The notes below the pieces were generated by a model that saw only the letters and a list, made by a program, of their open reading frames with translations, ran no database searches and was not told the origin of the DNA. This document shows positions 9,538 to 21,127 of a stretch of 64,000 bases of DNA, one piece after another. Every line of letters starts with the position of its first letter. The first letter of the stretch is position 1. Location: the NCBI GenBank assembly GCA_000934385.1, contig KN880479.1, positions 62,001 through 126,000 on the forward strand, in the 5' to 3' direction. The position numbers and the translations under genes are program-made. This DNA is from Cylindrobasidium torrendii FP15055 ss-10 (taxonomy: Eukaryota > Basidiomycota > Agaricomycetes > Agaricales > Physalacriaceae).

Positions 9538-12344
9538 ATGCCTCCAACAAATGGTGACCCGGAGTCTGCGTCCTTTACGTCTGTTCGATCGGTCAACCCC
9601 CCGCCGGATGTTCTCTCCAGTGAGAACGGCCCATTTCACTAATGTCTCCGGCCTTGACTGGGCCTGCTAGAACTCGTCAAACGGTTGCGCGCCCTCACAC
9701 TCACACTTCTCCCCGTCGAAGTCGAGCCAGAGAATCTCATCACTCCTACGAGCAATGTGATTACACCCCAGGTCGTCTCAGCCTATCTTGCAGCCGCCGG
9801 AGACTTTGTCGAAGCAGTACGGTTTCTCTACGTCCAATTTTGATCCCTCTGTAACGGCTTCTCAGCTTCCCTACTGTCTCCTTCGGGCGCGCGCAGAGTT
9901 TATGTGGGATGCAAACCACGATGCAGCGGATTATGACGAGAATTATTGTCGAGGCATGCCTCCTCCACGGTCCTCTTTGCCTGAAGTTAATCCATTCCAG
10001 CGATCGCCTGCGAAGTCATTGCTCGCAGGATTGTACACAACACGCCGCGCGATAGAATCAATTCTATCATGTCGACGCGCTTTCAGCACATACAGAAAGA
10101 CGGGGACGAGAGTGACACCGCCAGCGCCCTTGAAATGGCCATCGACTCGCATGCGTACGTCGTCACCGATGCATCCTGACGTCTGTACCTGAGGTTTTTT
10201 CTCGAAAGTACGGTCTTTCTTTCGTCGTCAGAGGCACAGGATGTCGTCAACGCCATATGGTGTGGAGAGCTCATCCAGCAGAATAACCAACATTTGGATG
10301 TCGACTGTATGTAGCTTGTTGGCCCAGTCAACCAAGATCCTCAGATACATTTGCAGACATTCCATACAAAGAGGTTCAAGCTCTCACCTTCTGGGGACGC
10401 TTGGACCCGTCAAGGCTCTCCGTGCCTCGGTATGCGTTTGAGTATGAATTGCGCTCCATATCTAACCTCCATAAAGCTACCAGAACATAATTCGGATTGT
10501 CGTCTGGTTCGCCATTCTGGCCGTGTACTCGCAAACAGGTGTGTAGATAGTTTAAGCTGTGGCTTGTTTCTGACATACTCGCGCAGTGAGACAACCCGTC
10601 GTGCGCCTGGATCCTATCAACAGCGCGTATCTGGACAACTGGGAGGTCGTGTTCTACATTCTGGCTCTTTCCATATTCCTAGAGGATGTGTACAAGGTTC
10701 GTGTTTTTTTAAACCTCAAAAACCGGCATGGTCAACCAGTCCTAGATCGTCAAACTCCTGACCTTCGTCACTTGGAGGGCATTTTCCTTCTGGAATGGTG
10801 TTGCAGTGATTACAGATGCTCTCATGGCAACTGCGTTTGCTCTCCGCGTCGCGGGAATGTATGTTCAAGATGAACAAAAGACTGTCGACTTGCGTATCGC
10901 CAGTTTTCAAGTTCTCAGTTTTGTGTCCCCGTTCATTTGGTGGGTCCCTTTGTCCATACATTGTGTATAACGTTTTGACCTGCCGCCAGGATGAGTCCGT
11001 ATTAGTATTGCTGGCCTTGCCCCGCTCTTAGTCTGACGCTCCTTACAGAATTGTTGACGATTTTCGATGGCTACAAGTGAGATTGACTCTTTACCCCTCA
11101 CTAGTCTACTCATCTGCGTGTAGGTACATTGGTACTATGCAGATATGTATTGCACGAATGCTGCAGGAGTCTGGGATCTTCTTCGCTGTGAGGTTTACGA
11201 TAACTCAAATCATTCGTTGCTCACACGGTGATAGCTGCTCTTCCTTATGGCCATTGGGTTTGCCCAGGCCCTGTTTGCGCTCGATGCAGCTGATGGGGTG
11301 ACGGACCCACCGTCCTCGGTACGTGCTGCCATTCCAATCCGTATTTTACACCACGCTCATTGCTTGTCGTAGGTTGTGAATGTTCTCATTCAGGCACTGC
11401 TGCAGTGCGCCAGCTTGTTGTCACAGAGCTGTTATAAATCACTAATGCTATCCCAAGGTCTCCCGACTTTGCTCGATTCGAAGGAAGTCCGAGTGGCCTG
11501 ATCATGTACTACTTGTAAGTCTGCTTTCTGCATTCGTCCAACCATAGTCCTAACTTTCGCGGAGCTGGAATGTTGTGACGGCGCTTATTCTGCTCAATGT
11601 GCTCATCTCGCTGTTTTCGTCAGCATACTCCGATGTAGGTGTCTCGACTCCCTGACATTTAGCAGTGCCGCTAATGTGCGCAGATTGTAGACGATGCGGA
11701 GGCTCAATATCTGGCCTTTTTTGCCGGAAAAACGGTCGGGATGATTCGCGCACCCGACTCGTATGTGTACCCAGCGCCGTTCAACCTTATTGAGATCATC
11801 TTCGTCACTCCGTTCGAGTGAGTCCCGCGCGCGAATGCAGAATGCTTGTTCAATTCAAACTTTGTATAGGACTATACCTGGGCTGCGTCTATCCCAGGAT
11901 CACTACGCAACGGTGAGTACCGTCACTTAAGGAAGGGAATCCTCTTTGATACATTTTCCAACAGCTGAATCGCTTCATTATGCGATGCCTCTTCATCGTC
12001 CCTCTAACAATGATCGCGGTGTTCGAGACATCGGCAAATAGCGCCCCGAATCTGTGGGTGCGCGACTGGCTTCGGGACTCCAACGAGGGCGACGAGACGT
12101 ACCCGGAAAGCAGGGATCCAGAGATAGAGGATGGTCACCTCCAGATCAGTAAAGTTCCATTCAACGAACTGATCAAGGTTTTCCCCAATACGGCCAGGGT
12201 CAGTGGCGCACTGCTAGATAATCTCAAAGCTGATTATGTATTGTTTAGTCGACGGAGACTCTCCTTCTGGAAGAGATAGATGGTTTGAGAAAGAAGATGG
12301 ATCTCATTCTTAAAAAGTTGGATGAGAAGGCTAAGGCTGATTGA
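9538..12344 (+). CDS. YVC1: Vacuolar TRP-type calcium channel (Yvc1-like)
   Basis: Fungal TRP channel that releases vacuolar calcium after osmotic and other stress. Twenty short exons give 617 residues in one consistent frame. Conserved blocks are the N-terminal cytosolic region (ITPQVVSAYLAAAGDFVEA, RRIVHNTPRDRINSIMSTRF), several hydrophobic segments (IVVWFAILAVYSQT, VVFYILALSIFLEDVYK), the pore-side stretch DGYKYIGTMQICIARMLQES, FALDAADG, and LLNVLISLFSSAYSDI after the last TM. The C-terminus (EEIDGLRKKMDLILKKLDEK) is a probable coiled coil. Two oddities affect splicing: intron 9954-10000 has a GC donor, and a 5-nt exon at 10990-10994 is needed to join FIW to MKLLTIFDGYK. The exon count is high even for this genome. 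Confidence 0.93.
10990..10994 (+). other. YVC1: Probable 5-nt micro-exon of YVC1
   Basis: GATGA is flanked by CCGCCAG on the left and GTCCGT on the right. Including it joins the preceding TG and following AA into Trp-Met-Lys and gives a continuous PFIWMKLLTIFDGY. Joining the flanking exons directly creates TGA. Confidence 0.6.
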
Positions 12345-12503
12345 ACGAAAAGCAGGTAAGCGTATATTTGGACGGACTTTGATCCATACTTCTTTCGGGT
12401 TACATAACACATGGACAAGAACTAGTACTGTGTCATCTAAATTCCATTATTCGTGATATTTCGACTATTGAATACAACCTGGCAGCGTAAAGCTCACATG
12501 GGA

Positions 12504-13280
12504 CTACGTGAATGAATTTTCGCGATGTGTTCGTTGCAATTGTGTAAGGACGCCCATAGCCTGGACAAAAAAAGGTCGGATTTCGTTGATTTCCATTGAA
12601 CATAAATTAGTGAGCTATACAAGGAATCAGCGTCGGACAAACCAGAATGAGCATAAGAACGGTACGGTCAATTCGCTATGGTCGATTTGGGATATACCAG
12701 CGCGACTTTTTGCTTGGCGTGCTTCCTGTATATCCTTGAGCAGAGTCCGTATCTTGTCAGAGCTCTCGATGTCGTCTGGCGCGCTGTAGAGGAATCAATA
12801 GACGCTGCGCGAGCATGTATACCGACGCACACGTCGAGCAGAACCTTTGCGATTTCTATAAACCGAAACGGAAGTTTGCTGAATCCTGGACTCGCTGTTT
12901 CCTGGCCAAGCTTTTCTTGCAAAAAGTCTGCGCGGTTCGTATAAGGGTCCGGCCAGAGCAGCACTAAGAAGCAATGCGTGCTGACCGAGATTCAGCCAAG
13001 CTGGTGGTATAATGTGGCATTTACGCTTAGATTTGAGATTAAGTGCCATCCAGAGGGGTATTTTGGTTTTATGTGGCGGTCGAAGGGGGCCAAACGCGCC
13101 CTTCAATGGTCATGTCACACTTAGCGCCAGATGCATACGCGCCGAGTGAATGCAAGTTACCGAGATGAAAGCGGTTTTTTCCATCGATATCAAAGGAATA
13201 ATTTCTATAACTTCTTGGCACGCGATGAGCTCGAGCTCTGGAGGCGTGACAGATTGGCGAAGCGACGGTGGAAGCGCCAT
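12504..13280 (-). CDS. PSF2: GINS complex subunit Psf2 (DNA replication)
   Basis: One of four GINS subunits; GINS with Cdc45 and Mcm2-7 forms the CMG replicative helicase. The gene is easily missed because its five exons are all under 125 nt: 13280-13161, 13100-12986, 12927-12831, 12783-12666 and 12614-12504. They add up to 186 residues, matching the family (about 185). Recognisable blocks are MALPPSLRQSVTPPELELI, GAFGPLRPPHKTKIPLWMAL, KRKCHIIPPAWLNL, LPFRFIEIAKVLLDVAPDDI, KIRTLLKDIQEARQAKSR and MEINEIRPFFVQAMG. The whole Psf2 fold is therefore present. It is divergent from haspin across 304 bp and convergent with YVC1. Confidence 0.95.
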
Positions 13281-13584
13281 GATGGTCTTTGGACAACTTA
13301 GCAGATCGCCGGCGGCATTAGGACAACGATCACGTGGACCAGTTGATTCGCCTGAGCCTTGCGTTTCTGTCTCCGCTCCCTCATCATCATCATCAGCGCA
13401 ACCTCATCCCAACCCTGGCGGAAAGAGAATTTCTTGGAACTCTCTTTGGATCGTGCGTGTACCGCGAGGCATGAAAAGCAAAAAAAAAACTGACCGTTTC
13501 AGTGCCTCACCAACATCACATTCTATTGCGCCCATCGCGTTCATTGCTGCCCTTGGATTTCTCGCTGGTCTTGCGCTCTACAAA
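13281..13584. other. Divergent PSF2 / haspin intergenic region
   Basis: 304 bases. The haspin frame stays open through this region and even over PSF2 exon 1, but its predicted peptide has no family match. No ACGCGT element was found. An A10 run lies near 13479. Confidence 0.45.
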
Positions 13585-16206
13585 ATGCTTGCGTATAGGA
13601 CTAAGCAGGTGAACTGCTACGGGAAGCAAAACCGGCGCGTTGTCAATAACTCGACCGACAAGGATGGCGTTTTTTCCCCACTTCTGGACTTGCCTAAACC
13701 AGTGCCCATGACTTCTCCCGTCAAGGCAAAGATGAAGCCCCGGGAACCCATCTTACACAAACCATCTCCAAAGGCGCCTGTCCGCAAGAGGATCATCACG
13801 AAGTCTATCAAACCCAACACTACCCTACCGAACGACATCGTAATAGAGTCTCTACCCACAAAACCCCCCTTGTGCACCCCGCTGGTCACGTTTAATCCCA
13901 ACTTACCGGACCTGAAAATCACACCACCCAAACCGCGGAAGAAACCTTCCCCATCGTCTCGACGCAGACAGTCTGGTGGACTTACGAAGTCGTTTGTGCC
14001 ATTTGTGGAGGTGGATATTTCTGTCCTCGACGACGAAGGGAACACCCTCACGAAGGAAAAGCGCCGTATCTCGCAGGGCCGTCAAACTCTCCCCACTGGT
14101 AACGAGGACGAGGACGAGGAGGATGTCCAGCCGAAGCCAAGAAAGCCGCGGCATATCGTGCGTCGCAAAGTCCCAGAGTCAGATGCCTCAGATTCAGAAT
14201 TGGAGACCCGTAAAGCGCCCCGTAAACCAACACGAAAGCCTCCAGTACGGTGTATCTCATCAAGCTCAGACTCTGAAGATGATGCTCCCCCACCTCCAAT
14301 CAAGAAACCTACTCGTCGAATAGCGCCTACTAATCAGAAAGCTGCCATATCGGATGAGCTGTCTGCACGAGCCGCAACTCCCCCTTCCAAACGTGCGCCT
14401 CCAATACGTACGAAGCGAAAGCCCGCAGGTGTACGTGCAGGTTCGCCCGTCGGACCAGAACCAGCGGAACAGCTTTCATTACCGCCAGCGCCGTCGACAC
14501 CAACTTTCGATACCCCTACCGACATCTCGTATGCCTATCTCGCCGATGCCAACGTTCCCTCGCGACCTCGCCAACTTACGCCCGTTCGGTTGGGTGCACG
14601 CAGGATGTTTCCGTGCCCGCCTTCACCATCATCCTGTGGTTCATCGGACCTAGAGGAATTCGAATCGCAGATGGAGCGTCTTGCATTGGATGATGACGAA
14701 CAAACCAACCGACCAGACTATCCGGAATATCTTCGCCCGCTCCTGGAAGAGTGCGACCAAGACGAAATTGGGATCCACGAGTTTTCGTCGTTTATCTCTG
14801 CCTTCCCGTATGACCCAGTACTTTTGTCCTCGGGCACGTCGTCTTCGAAGCTGCGCTTCCGCAAGGTCGGCGAGGCCAGTTTCTCAGAGGTCTTCGGTAT
14901 TGGCGATGTTGTGCTCAAGATTATTCCCATCAGGAATGAGTCTCTGGATAACTTTGATTCCTCTGCCTTGTCGGCCCAAGAAGATGATCCTGATAAACCC
15001 GCTCCTTCAGACGCGCGAGATGTATTGAAGGAGGTCATTGTAACTCGCGCCATGGGCGATGTGCACAAGATATTTGTGAAAATGTTGAAGGCGTATGTTG
15101 TCAAAGGTCGGTATCCGCAAGACCTCCTGGAGCTTTGGGATGACTACAACTCAGAAAAGGGCTCAGAGAACATCCGTCCTGGTATGTTGCATGGTGTATG
15201 CCGTGAGCATTGGATTGAACTGTCTGTAGATGCTTTCGGTCTATCGCAAGTTTACGCTATACTTGTTCTCCCAAATGGCGGTCCAGATTTAGAGTCATAC
15301 AACTTCAAGCTTCCGGCAAAGACTGGGTGGCGCCAAGCGAGCAGTATCTTTTGGCAAGTTGCAAAGGGTCTTGCTCATGCTGAGCAACTTGTATCTTTCG
15401 AAGTGAGTTGCCTTTCCGAAGTGTATTCGCGATTGGTACTGATTCTTCTGTAGCACCGTGATCTACACCTTGGCCAGATCTTAGTGAAGGACCTTCCTGC
15501 AGCTTCTGCGACCGCCCTTCGAGCACAAGTTCGGAATCATGATGTGGCCTCCTCAAAGGAATGGATGGACAGCAGCGCACATCGTGTCAAGGTCACCATC
15601 ATTGACCTCGGGCTATCAAGGATGGATGCCGGAGATGGGTCGGGCGGGGAGATGATTCACTGGACACCGTTCGACGACGAAGTGTTCGAAGGAGAAGGTA
15701 CACCGCCCATTTTCCCAGCACACCTAACAAATGGCTAAAGGGGCCTGTGCTATAGGTGATTACCAGTTTGCCATCTACCGCATGATGCGTGACCAGAACT
15801 TGGACGAATGGGAAACCTTCAGGCCGCTATCCAATGTCATGGTACGCCTAGCTTGTGTCTTGGATTGTTCTTCTTCTAATGCCAACGACGTTGACAGTGG
15901 TTGCACTATCTTGTTATCAACTTGTTGAAGTACAAGGGGCTTCGTGCTCCTCGCAAGAATCCAACGTCTCAATCTGGCATCGCCGAGAGGGAGTGCTACG
16001 AGTGCTTGACAGACCTCGACCAATGGCTCTCCGCCTGTCTCTCAAAAGCAACGGCCAAGGCGAAGAAATCCGTGAACGGTAAAGGTCGCCGCAAGACCAC
16101 TGTTGTGGGTCCACCCTCGTACGACGACTCACTGAGTCCATTGTGCGCTGGGGAGATTGTTGAATATGGTGTTAAGCGGACTTGGATTCGAGCGAATCGC
16201 GTGTAA
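13585..16206 (+). CDS. hrk1: Haspin-family histone H3 kinase
   Basis: Haspin phosphorylates histone H3 Thr3 and recruits the chromosomal passenger complex to centromeres. Exons 13585-15402, 15454-15697, 15756-15841 and 15898-16206 give 818 residues. The long N-terminus is basic and disordered (PKPRKK and SDSE repeats). The divergent kinase domain begins around RKVGEASFSEVFGIG with lysine in VVLKIIPI, the catalytic loop HRDLHLGQILV, the metal-site region IIDLGLSRMD, and the haspin-specific EGEGDYQFAIYRMMR and SNVMWLHYL. The start at MLAYRTKQ was chosen because the residues after it resemble the basic start of fungal homologues; an earlier ATG in the same frame would add a hydrophobic stretch, unlikely for a nuclear kinase. 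The 5' end is the least certain part. Confidence 0.88.
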
Positions 16207-16380
16207 CAAGTTCGAGGACTAGTTCTAATGATATATGTATTACAGTACAATACAAGTACAATACAGGCAAGCTATAAGTATCTGAAGACAGAGAAAACAT
16301 TGATACACTATTATATTGTCGTTGTCAGCAGAGCGATGCGAAGAACAAATGTAGGGCGACTTCATGCGCTGCAATATAGA

Positions 16381-18425
16381 CTAACAGCCGTCCAACAAGG
16401 AGCTTTTTGGCTGAAGCTGCTTGAAGTCATCTACCCATGTCGTGATGTTGGGGTTCGCGTACGCCTCCTGGTACTTCTCGATGTAGGCTTTGGTTGGAAA
16501 GCGCTCAGGATCGCAGCCAATGTTAATCTCCCCAGGATCTTGATAGACGCGAATATAGTCGATGGACATGATGGCCGGAAATTGTAGGTGTTCTAGGTCG
16601 ACTTCACCAAAATTTCTTGACATGCCCAGGTTGGCAATGAGGTACTGGAACAATGATGAGCGCAGGATTGCACGGTACGAACGGCGAACGTACCAGAGGT
16701 TCCTGGGGCACAGGACGCGCAGAAATTTCGACAGCAGGATCGGCACCCATGCCAGCAGCATTGATTGTCCATGAAGGCTTTCCTTGGCTGGTCCAGGAAA
16801 TATACGCGTCGTCTTCAGCGAACCCTGGTTTGTATTCGAACGCGTAAATCGAGAAGCAACCGCCGCCTAGCTGATAGCATTGAGGGTTTGTTTCTGAGAC
16901 AACGGAGGTCGCCTGTTGTGTGCTACCCCCAATATAGGTATTGAGACGAGAGATGCTCGAATCTGCGATTATCAAATTGGCTGAGCTGTTGTCCCAGACA
17001 TAGCCTGCATTGAATGGCTGAAAGAAAGGACTGTGAGCGATAGAATGGAGGCTCAATTGCGCACGTACGCTCCATTGGCCACTCTGGCTGACTTCACCGC
17101 CAGTTTCTTCTGATACTTGGGCCTCGAATATATCAATCTCAGGTGCTGAACGGCCGACGTATGTCCCGTCTTTGTGCATCGGTCCAGGATGGCTCTCTCC
17201 TGGGCATGTGCATCTCGAGAGGCGTTGGCCAGGAAGATAGGACAGTTCGCCGTTGACATTCTCATTCCCGGAGGTAAGGGCAGCCTCTGGTAGTCCGTTC
17301 AAAGTTTGATTTGGTGCTGTGCCGACATCACAGGCATCGTAGGTATAAGGCCACATTCCGTCGAGGGTAGCGCCAAATCCAGCGCGACCGAGATTGCCCT
17401 GCGAGGGGTCAGCGAATGCCCGGACAGTGTCCTCAGAACTCACCATTGTCCAGACAGCAGGCCAAAGCCCAACAACGTTGGATATACCCGGGAGTGTAAC
17501 GGAAGATTCGACGTATCCGCCCGTGAAGCAGAATTTATTCCAGGTCTGAACCATGCCACCCAGATAATCAAGACCGTGGTTTGGTTTGGCAGACAGCGTT
17601 ATTTTCATGGAGCCGTTTGCGGTGGTGACTGCTGAGGGGCCGTACCATTCCATGTTGTTCGTTCCCCAGTAGTGCAGATCTACCGCCTCCCAGTAGGGAT
17701 CTTCACCTGGGTAGAATGTCCTGCCATCCTGATTGAACTCATCCGAGAATACGAGGGACCATTTCGACCCGTCTCGCAAGCTCTCGATCGTGTACGCGTC
17801 TTTCGGGGTGTCCTTGTCTATGAGACCAAAATTGCCGAGCTCCGGGACTTGACCGGTAGCGTTTACCCCGAGGTTGTTTGCAACACGCTCGGCGTGGTTG
17901 TTCAGATAGGTCGCTATTGGGTATCCGACGCTAGTAACAGATGAGCATTTAATCAGCCGCGTTGGAGGCGACGCACAATAACGCCAGAAGACCAGCCATA
18001 AGAACGAAGAGGCAGCCAAGGTTAGCAAACCCGCGACCAGAGAACGAACGGCTCTTGTCGTCGACGATCCTTCCATTCCTCACGGAGGGATTGTGCAGGA
18101 AATCGTCGGGTTCATGATGGTTGTAGTTAAGGTTGGAACCCCATGTTTGCGGGTCTGGAGAGAGAGAGAACTAGCGAGAGATAAACTTGGGGCGGCGGGC
18201 ACAACGACGAGGACATACTTTGTTCGATATTGAGTCGGCGATGTTCGACTGTGAACCTGACGGGTATGGGGTATCGTCGCTCTAAGCGAGGTGAGCCGCA
18301 GAGAAACGCGTACTAAATCCATCGCGCACCCAATCCCCGAGCTCATTCGACGACGGCTGCCTCCCGCCACCAAGCAGACTGATAGCGCTGGGGCTTTGTT
18401 CGTACCCTCGCCTGAATTGTGACAT
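16381..18425 (-). CDS. KRE6: Beta-glucan synthesis-associated protein, KRE6/SKN1 type (GH16-like)
   Basis: Type II Golgi/ER membrane protein needed for beta-1,6-glucan in the fungal wall. Seven exons (18425-18330, 18281-18219, 18170-17977, 17930-17444, 17398-17069, 17017-16694, 16644-16381) give 585 residues. A cytosolic tail holds the family motif WGSNLNYNHHEPDDFLHNP. One TM helix follows (GCLFVLMAGLLALLF), then a GH16-like lumenal domain with WSLVFSDEF, the acidic catalytic-type motif APEIDIFEA, SQSGQW, and the C-terminal FPAIMSIDYIRVYQ. A continuous unspliced frame from 18076 reads through the intron beside the TM and gives a false N-terminus. The spliced start MSQFRRGYEQSPSA is preferred. 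Catalysis by this family remains debated. Confidence 0.92.
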
Positions 18426-18592
18426 GGGCGGTGGTGGTGGTGGTACTGTAGTAAGAGGTCAAGCTAAGGATGGGGTTCGAATTCCCTAAGGACTGCGTCA
18501 TGCGTGTGTGACTTCATTTGGCGCGCTGTCAGTATATTATGCATATACTCAGAATCAATTGAAATAGGCTATAGCGGTAAGTACGAGCTGTC

Positions 18593-20713
18593 TCAATACG
18601 TTTCCCAAAAGGTATCCGTCAAAACATCCCTCATCACTATATGCACGGTCAGTCACAGCCAATTTGAACGCTATGGTGAAATTGGCCATACCCGTCCAAT
18701 GTGTATCGCCTTGGGCCAACTGCAGTTTGCCCAAGGGGTTGTTTTTGTCGGTGACGACGAATTCGTCCAATTTGTCGGCAGGGATGTTCGAGATCACTTG
18801 CTTCAGATCGACCTCCCGAAGTTCTGACAGCACACGCTGTCGAAGAGCCGAACCGAGGAAGTCGTCAAAATTGGCAGGTCGGAATGTCATCGGTACGTCC
18901 GAGGCTGTGCAGAAGAAAACCTTGTCCATAGGTTATTAGACCTCAAATTGGACGACCGTAAGACTCACGACGTTGATAAAGTCGTGCTCCAGAATGCCTT
19001 TCAGGAGCACAGGATCATTTGTGTTGTAATAGTCGTGGAATGCCCTGCACTGACCAAACACCGTGGTCAAGGTGTGCGCGACTAGGCGCATGGGGTCAGA
19101 GTTTACATGTCCCGCAAAGTTCTTGTTTTGAGAGTAAGTACCAGAATTCTCGACAACGACATCACATACCACCACAAGGACGCCATCCGAAGACAGGATG
19201 GCCTTCATGTCCTCCCACATTTCCACAGTGAAGACATGTTCGGGAATGCTGCCACCAGAAAAACAGTCATGGACAGCTATGTCGTACCGTTTCGATTCGC
19301 CCGATTCCACCATCTCGCGCCTCTTCGCCGCCCACATGCGAGCATCCTCCAGGAAGACCCGGTCGGCACCAGGATCGGGCAGCCCAAACCAATCACGCGA
19401 TGCTGCACTCATTAACCTCATCGAACGCAAGGACACCCTAACTCACCAGCGTACACTGCAGGGTCAATCTCTACTATGGTCGTATCCAGTCCGTGGCGCA
19501 TGAAAGCGGAGGCCGAAATACCAACGCCCAAACCACTGCAGTCCTGTCAGTTTGGGAGTCATGCCCGACGATACACATACATGATGAGGGCATTCTCGGC
19601 AGGAGGATTGCTGTTTACTAAACGCGCAGCTTCTTGTAGGGTAAAGGCACAGTAGATAGAATCTCCGAGTGGAGTGCCCAAAGAGTCGTTTGTGGGGGTC
19701 GTTCGCCAAATCTTCGGGCCCATCCATACACCACCAAGGAGAGAATGTGCCGCACGTAGATAGCGGACGTTGGACATTTGGCGGTCGCGCGGCTCTGCGT
19801 TGGGCAGTGGGTCCAAGGATTGGCCGACAACAATCAAGCCAGTTGTCGACTGTGTGGATTGCAGAATTTGGAGGGGGTAGCTCGGATGTGTGTAAATCTC
19901 GGTGAGTGGATGTGGGAGGACAGAGTTGGCAAGTTTGGGGTATATGGTGGCCGCTAGAGCAATGAAAACAAGCAAGATTGTGCTCTTGGATTGCATAGCT
20001 GACGGCTCTCCCGAAACTTCGGGGGCGGGCTTTTCCTCGGTCTTGTTCTTCTTTCCCTTCTTTGGTTCTGGTTTTGGGACTGTCGGCCGTGGTGGAAGGA
20101 TTGATGGGAGGCGCAGGATTGCTGCAGCGATATACAAAAAGGACAGGTCAAGAAACTAAGTGGGCATTTAGGATTGGTGGAGGAGCAGGGAAGAATACGC
20201 ACAACTTCATTCTCGGATACGGAGTTCAAATATTCTACGCGATACAACGCGTCCTTGCCGTACCAAATCAATGTGAAGGACGTTGCATTGATCAGAACTT
20301 TGACCAAGAGAGACTGTTCACGATATTTAAACTCTCTGATTTTGTTCAACACTTCGACGCACCTTTCCTGCACTTTGAAATACGCCTGAAGAAAGTAACA
20401 TGGGAAATAGCACTGTGGCATGGGTGAACACAGGGCCCCAGATCGGGCTCTTCCATCTTGCAGAGTACACGGCGACAAGGAAGCTTGCGTTCGGTGCCAG
20501 GGCATATACGGCGGCTGCAGGTAGTCCCTTGAAAGTGGTCGAAATGCGATACGGCCAGAACGAAGCAGCGGCCAGCGCTGCTCCCACGAAATATATCAGG
20601 AAATGCTGGGTCGGGGCGGATGCATATAACGGGAACAAGGCGCGTTCATAAGCGAAAACCACCAGTGGCAATGCGATCACGGAGGCTGCAGCCTCAACCA
20701 CGTCGGCCAGCAT
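18593..20713 (-). CDS. Membrane protein with spermidine-synthase-like (Rossmann) domain
   Basis: Eight exons (20713-20432, 20385-20203, 20155-19581, 19535-19447, 19402-19170, 19121-18969, 18920-18692, 18636-18593) give 595 residues. The first ~220 residues contain several hydrophobic helices (ALPLVVFAYERALFPLY, LIYFVGAALAAASFWPY, LLVFIALAATIYPKLA) with a lysine-rich loop between. The C-terminal half has a SAM/dcSAM Rossmann core: ALIIGLGVGISASAF, TTIVEIDPAVYAG and RVFLEDAR. The position of the catalytic Asp-containing gate of polyamine synthases reads AVHDCFSGGS, without the usual D-x-x-DP. It may therefore be a methyltransferase-like relative and not a true aminopropyltransferase. The end HWTVMRDVLTDTFWETY resembles other fungal members. 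Divergent from the PAR32-like gene. Confidence 0.8.
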
Positions 20714-21127
20714 GTCTGAAAGTGTCGTCGTGGTTGTTGCAGACCAGGCTGTATTGTGCCATCACGTCCAGCCTGGGCCCAGACTCGTGGCCTCTGTGAT
20801 GGCATTCACGATGAATTCAGACTTTCTTTTGTACTTTTCCACTCTCAGATTACACTGGCCCAGGAATTCGTTGCGTTTATCTCTTCAAGATCCGCGTGTT
20901 GTCCGTCGACGCCCCATTTCTCCTGCCACTGGCCCGGCACTGGACGCTGCCAGCCCTCGAGTCCACATGTCCAGGAGGGTACCAGTGGGAGCCTGTCAGT
21001 GGGCGGGATTATTCGGACATGGGTCACACATCCGGACCTTGGCCACTTATAAGAAAACGTCATTCTTTCTACATATCTCACAGAAAATCAATCGAGCGTC
21101 CCTACTTTTACCATCGACTTCACCACC
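20714..21127. promoter_or_regulatory. PAR32: Divergent promoter, spermidine-synthase-like gene and PAR32-like gene
   Basis: 414 bases. A TATA-like TATAAG lies at 21048-21053, 75 bases before the PAR32-like ATG and preceded by GC-rich sequence. Nothing else was recognised. Confidence 0.55.

Noticed and set aside
13150..13584. Upstream extension of the haspin frame with a TM-like stretch
   Set aside because: It overlaps PSF2 exon 1 on the other strand and has no resemblance to haspin N-termini.
17931..18076. Alternative start of the KRE6-type protein from a continuous frame
   Set aside because: It reads through an intron; the spliced frame gives the conserved DDFLHNP motif and TM helix.
18473..18486. 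GGTTCGAATTCC resembling a tRNA B box
   Set aside because: No D arm, anticodon arm or acceptor stem could be paired around it, and it lies in the 5' leader of the KRE6-type gene.
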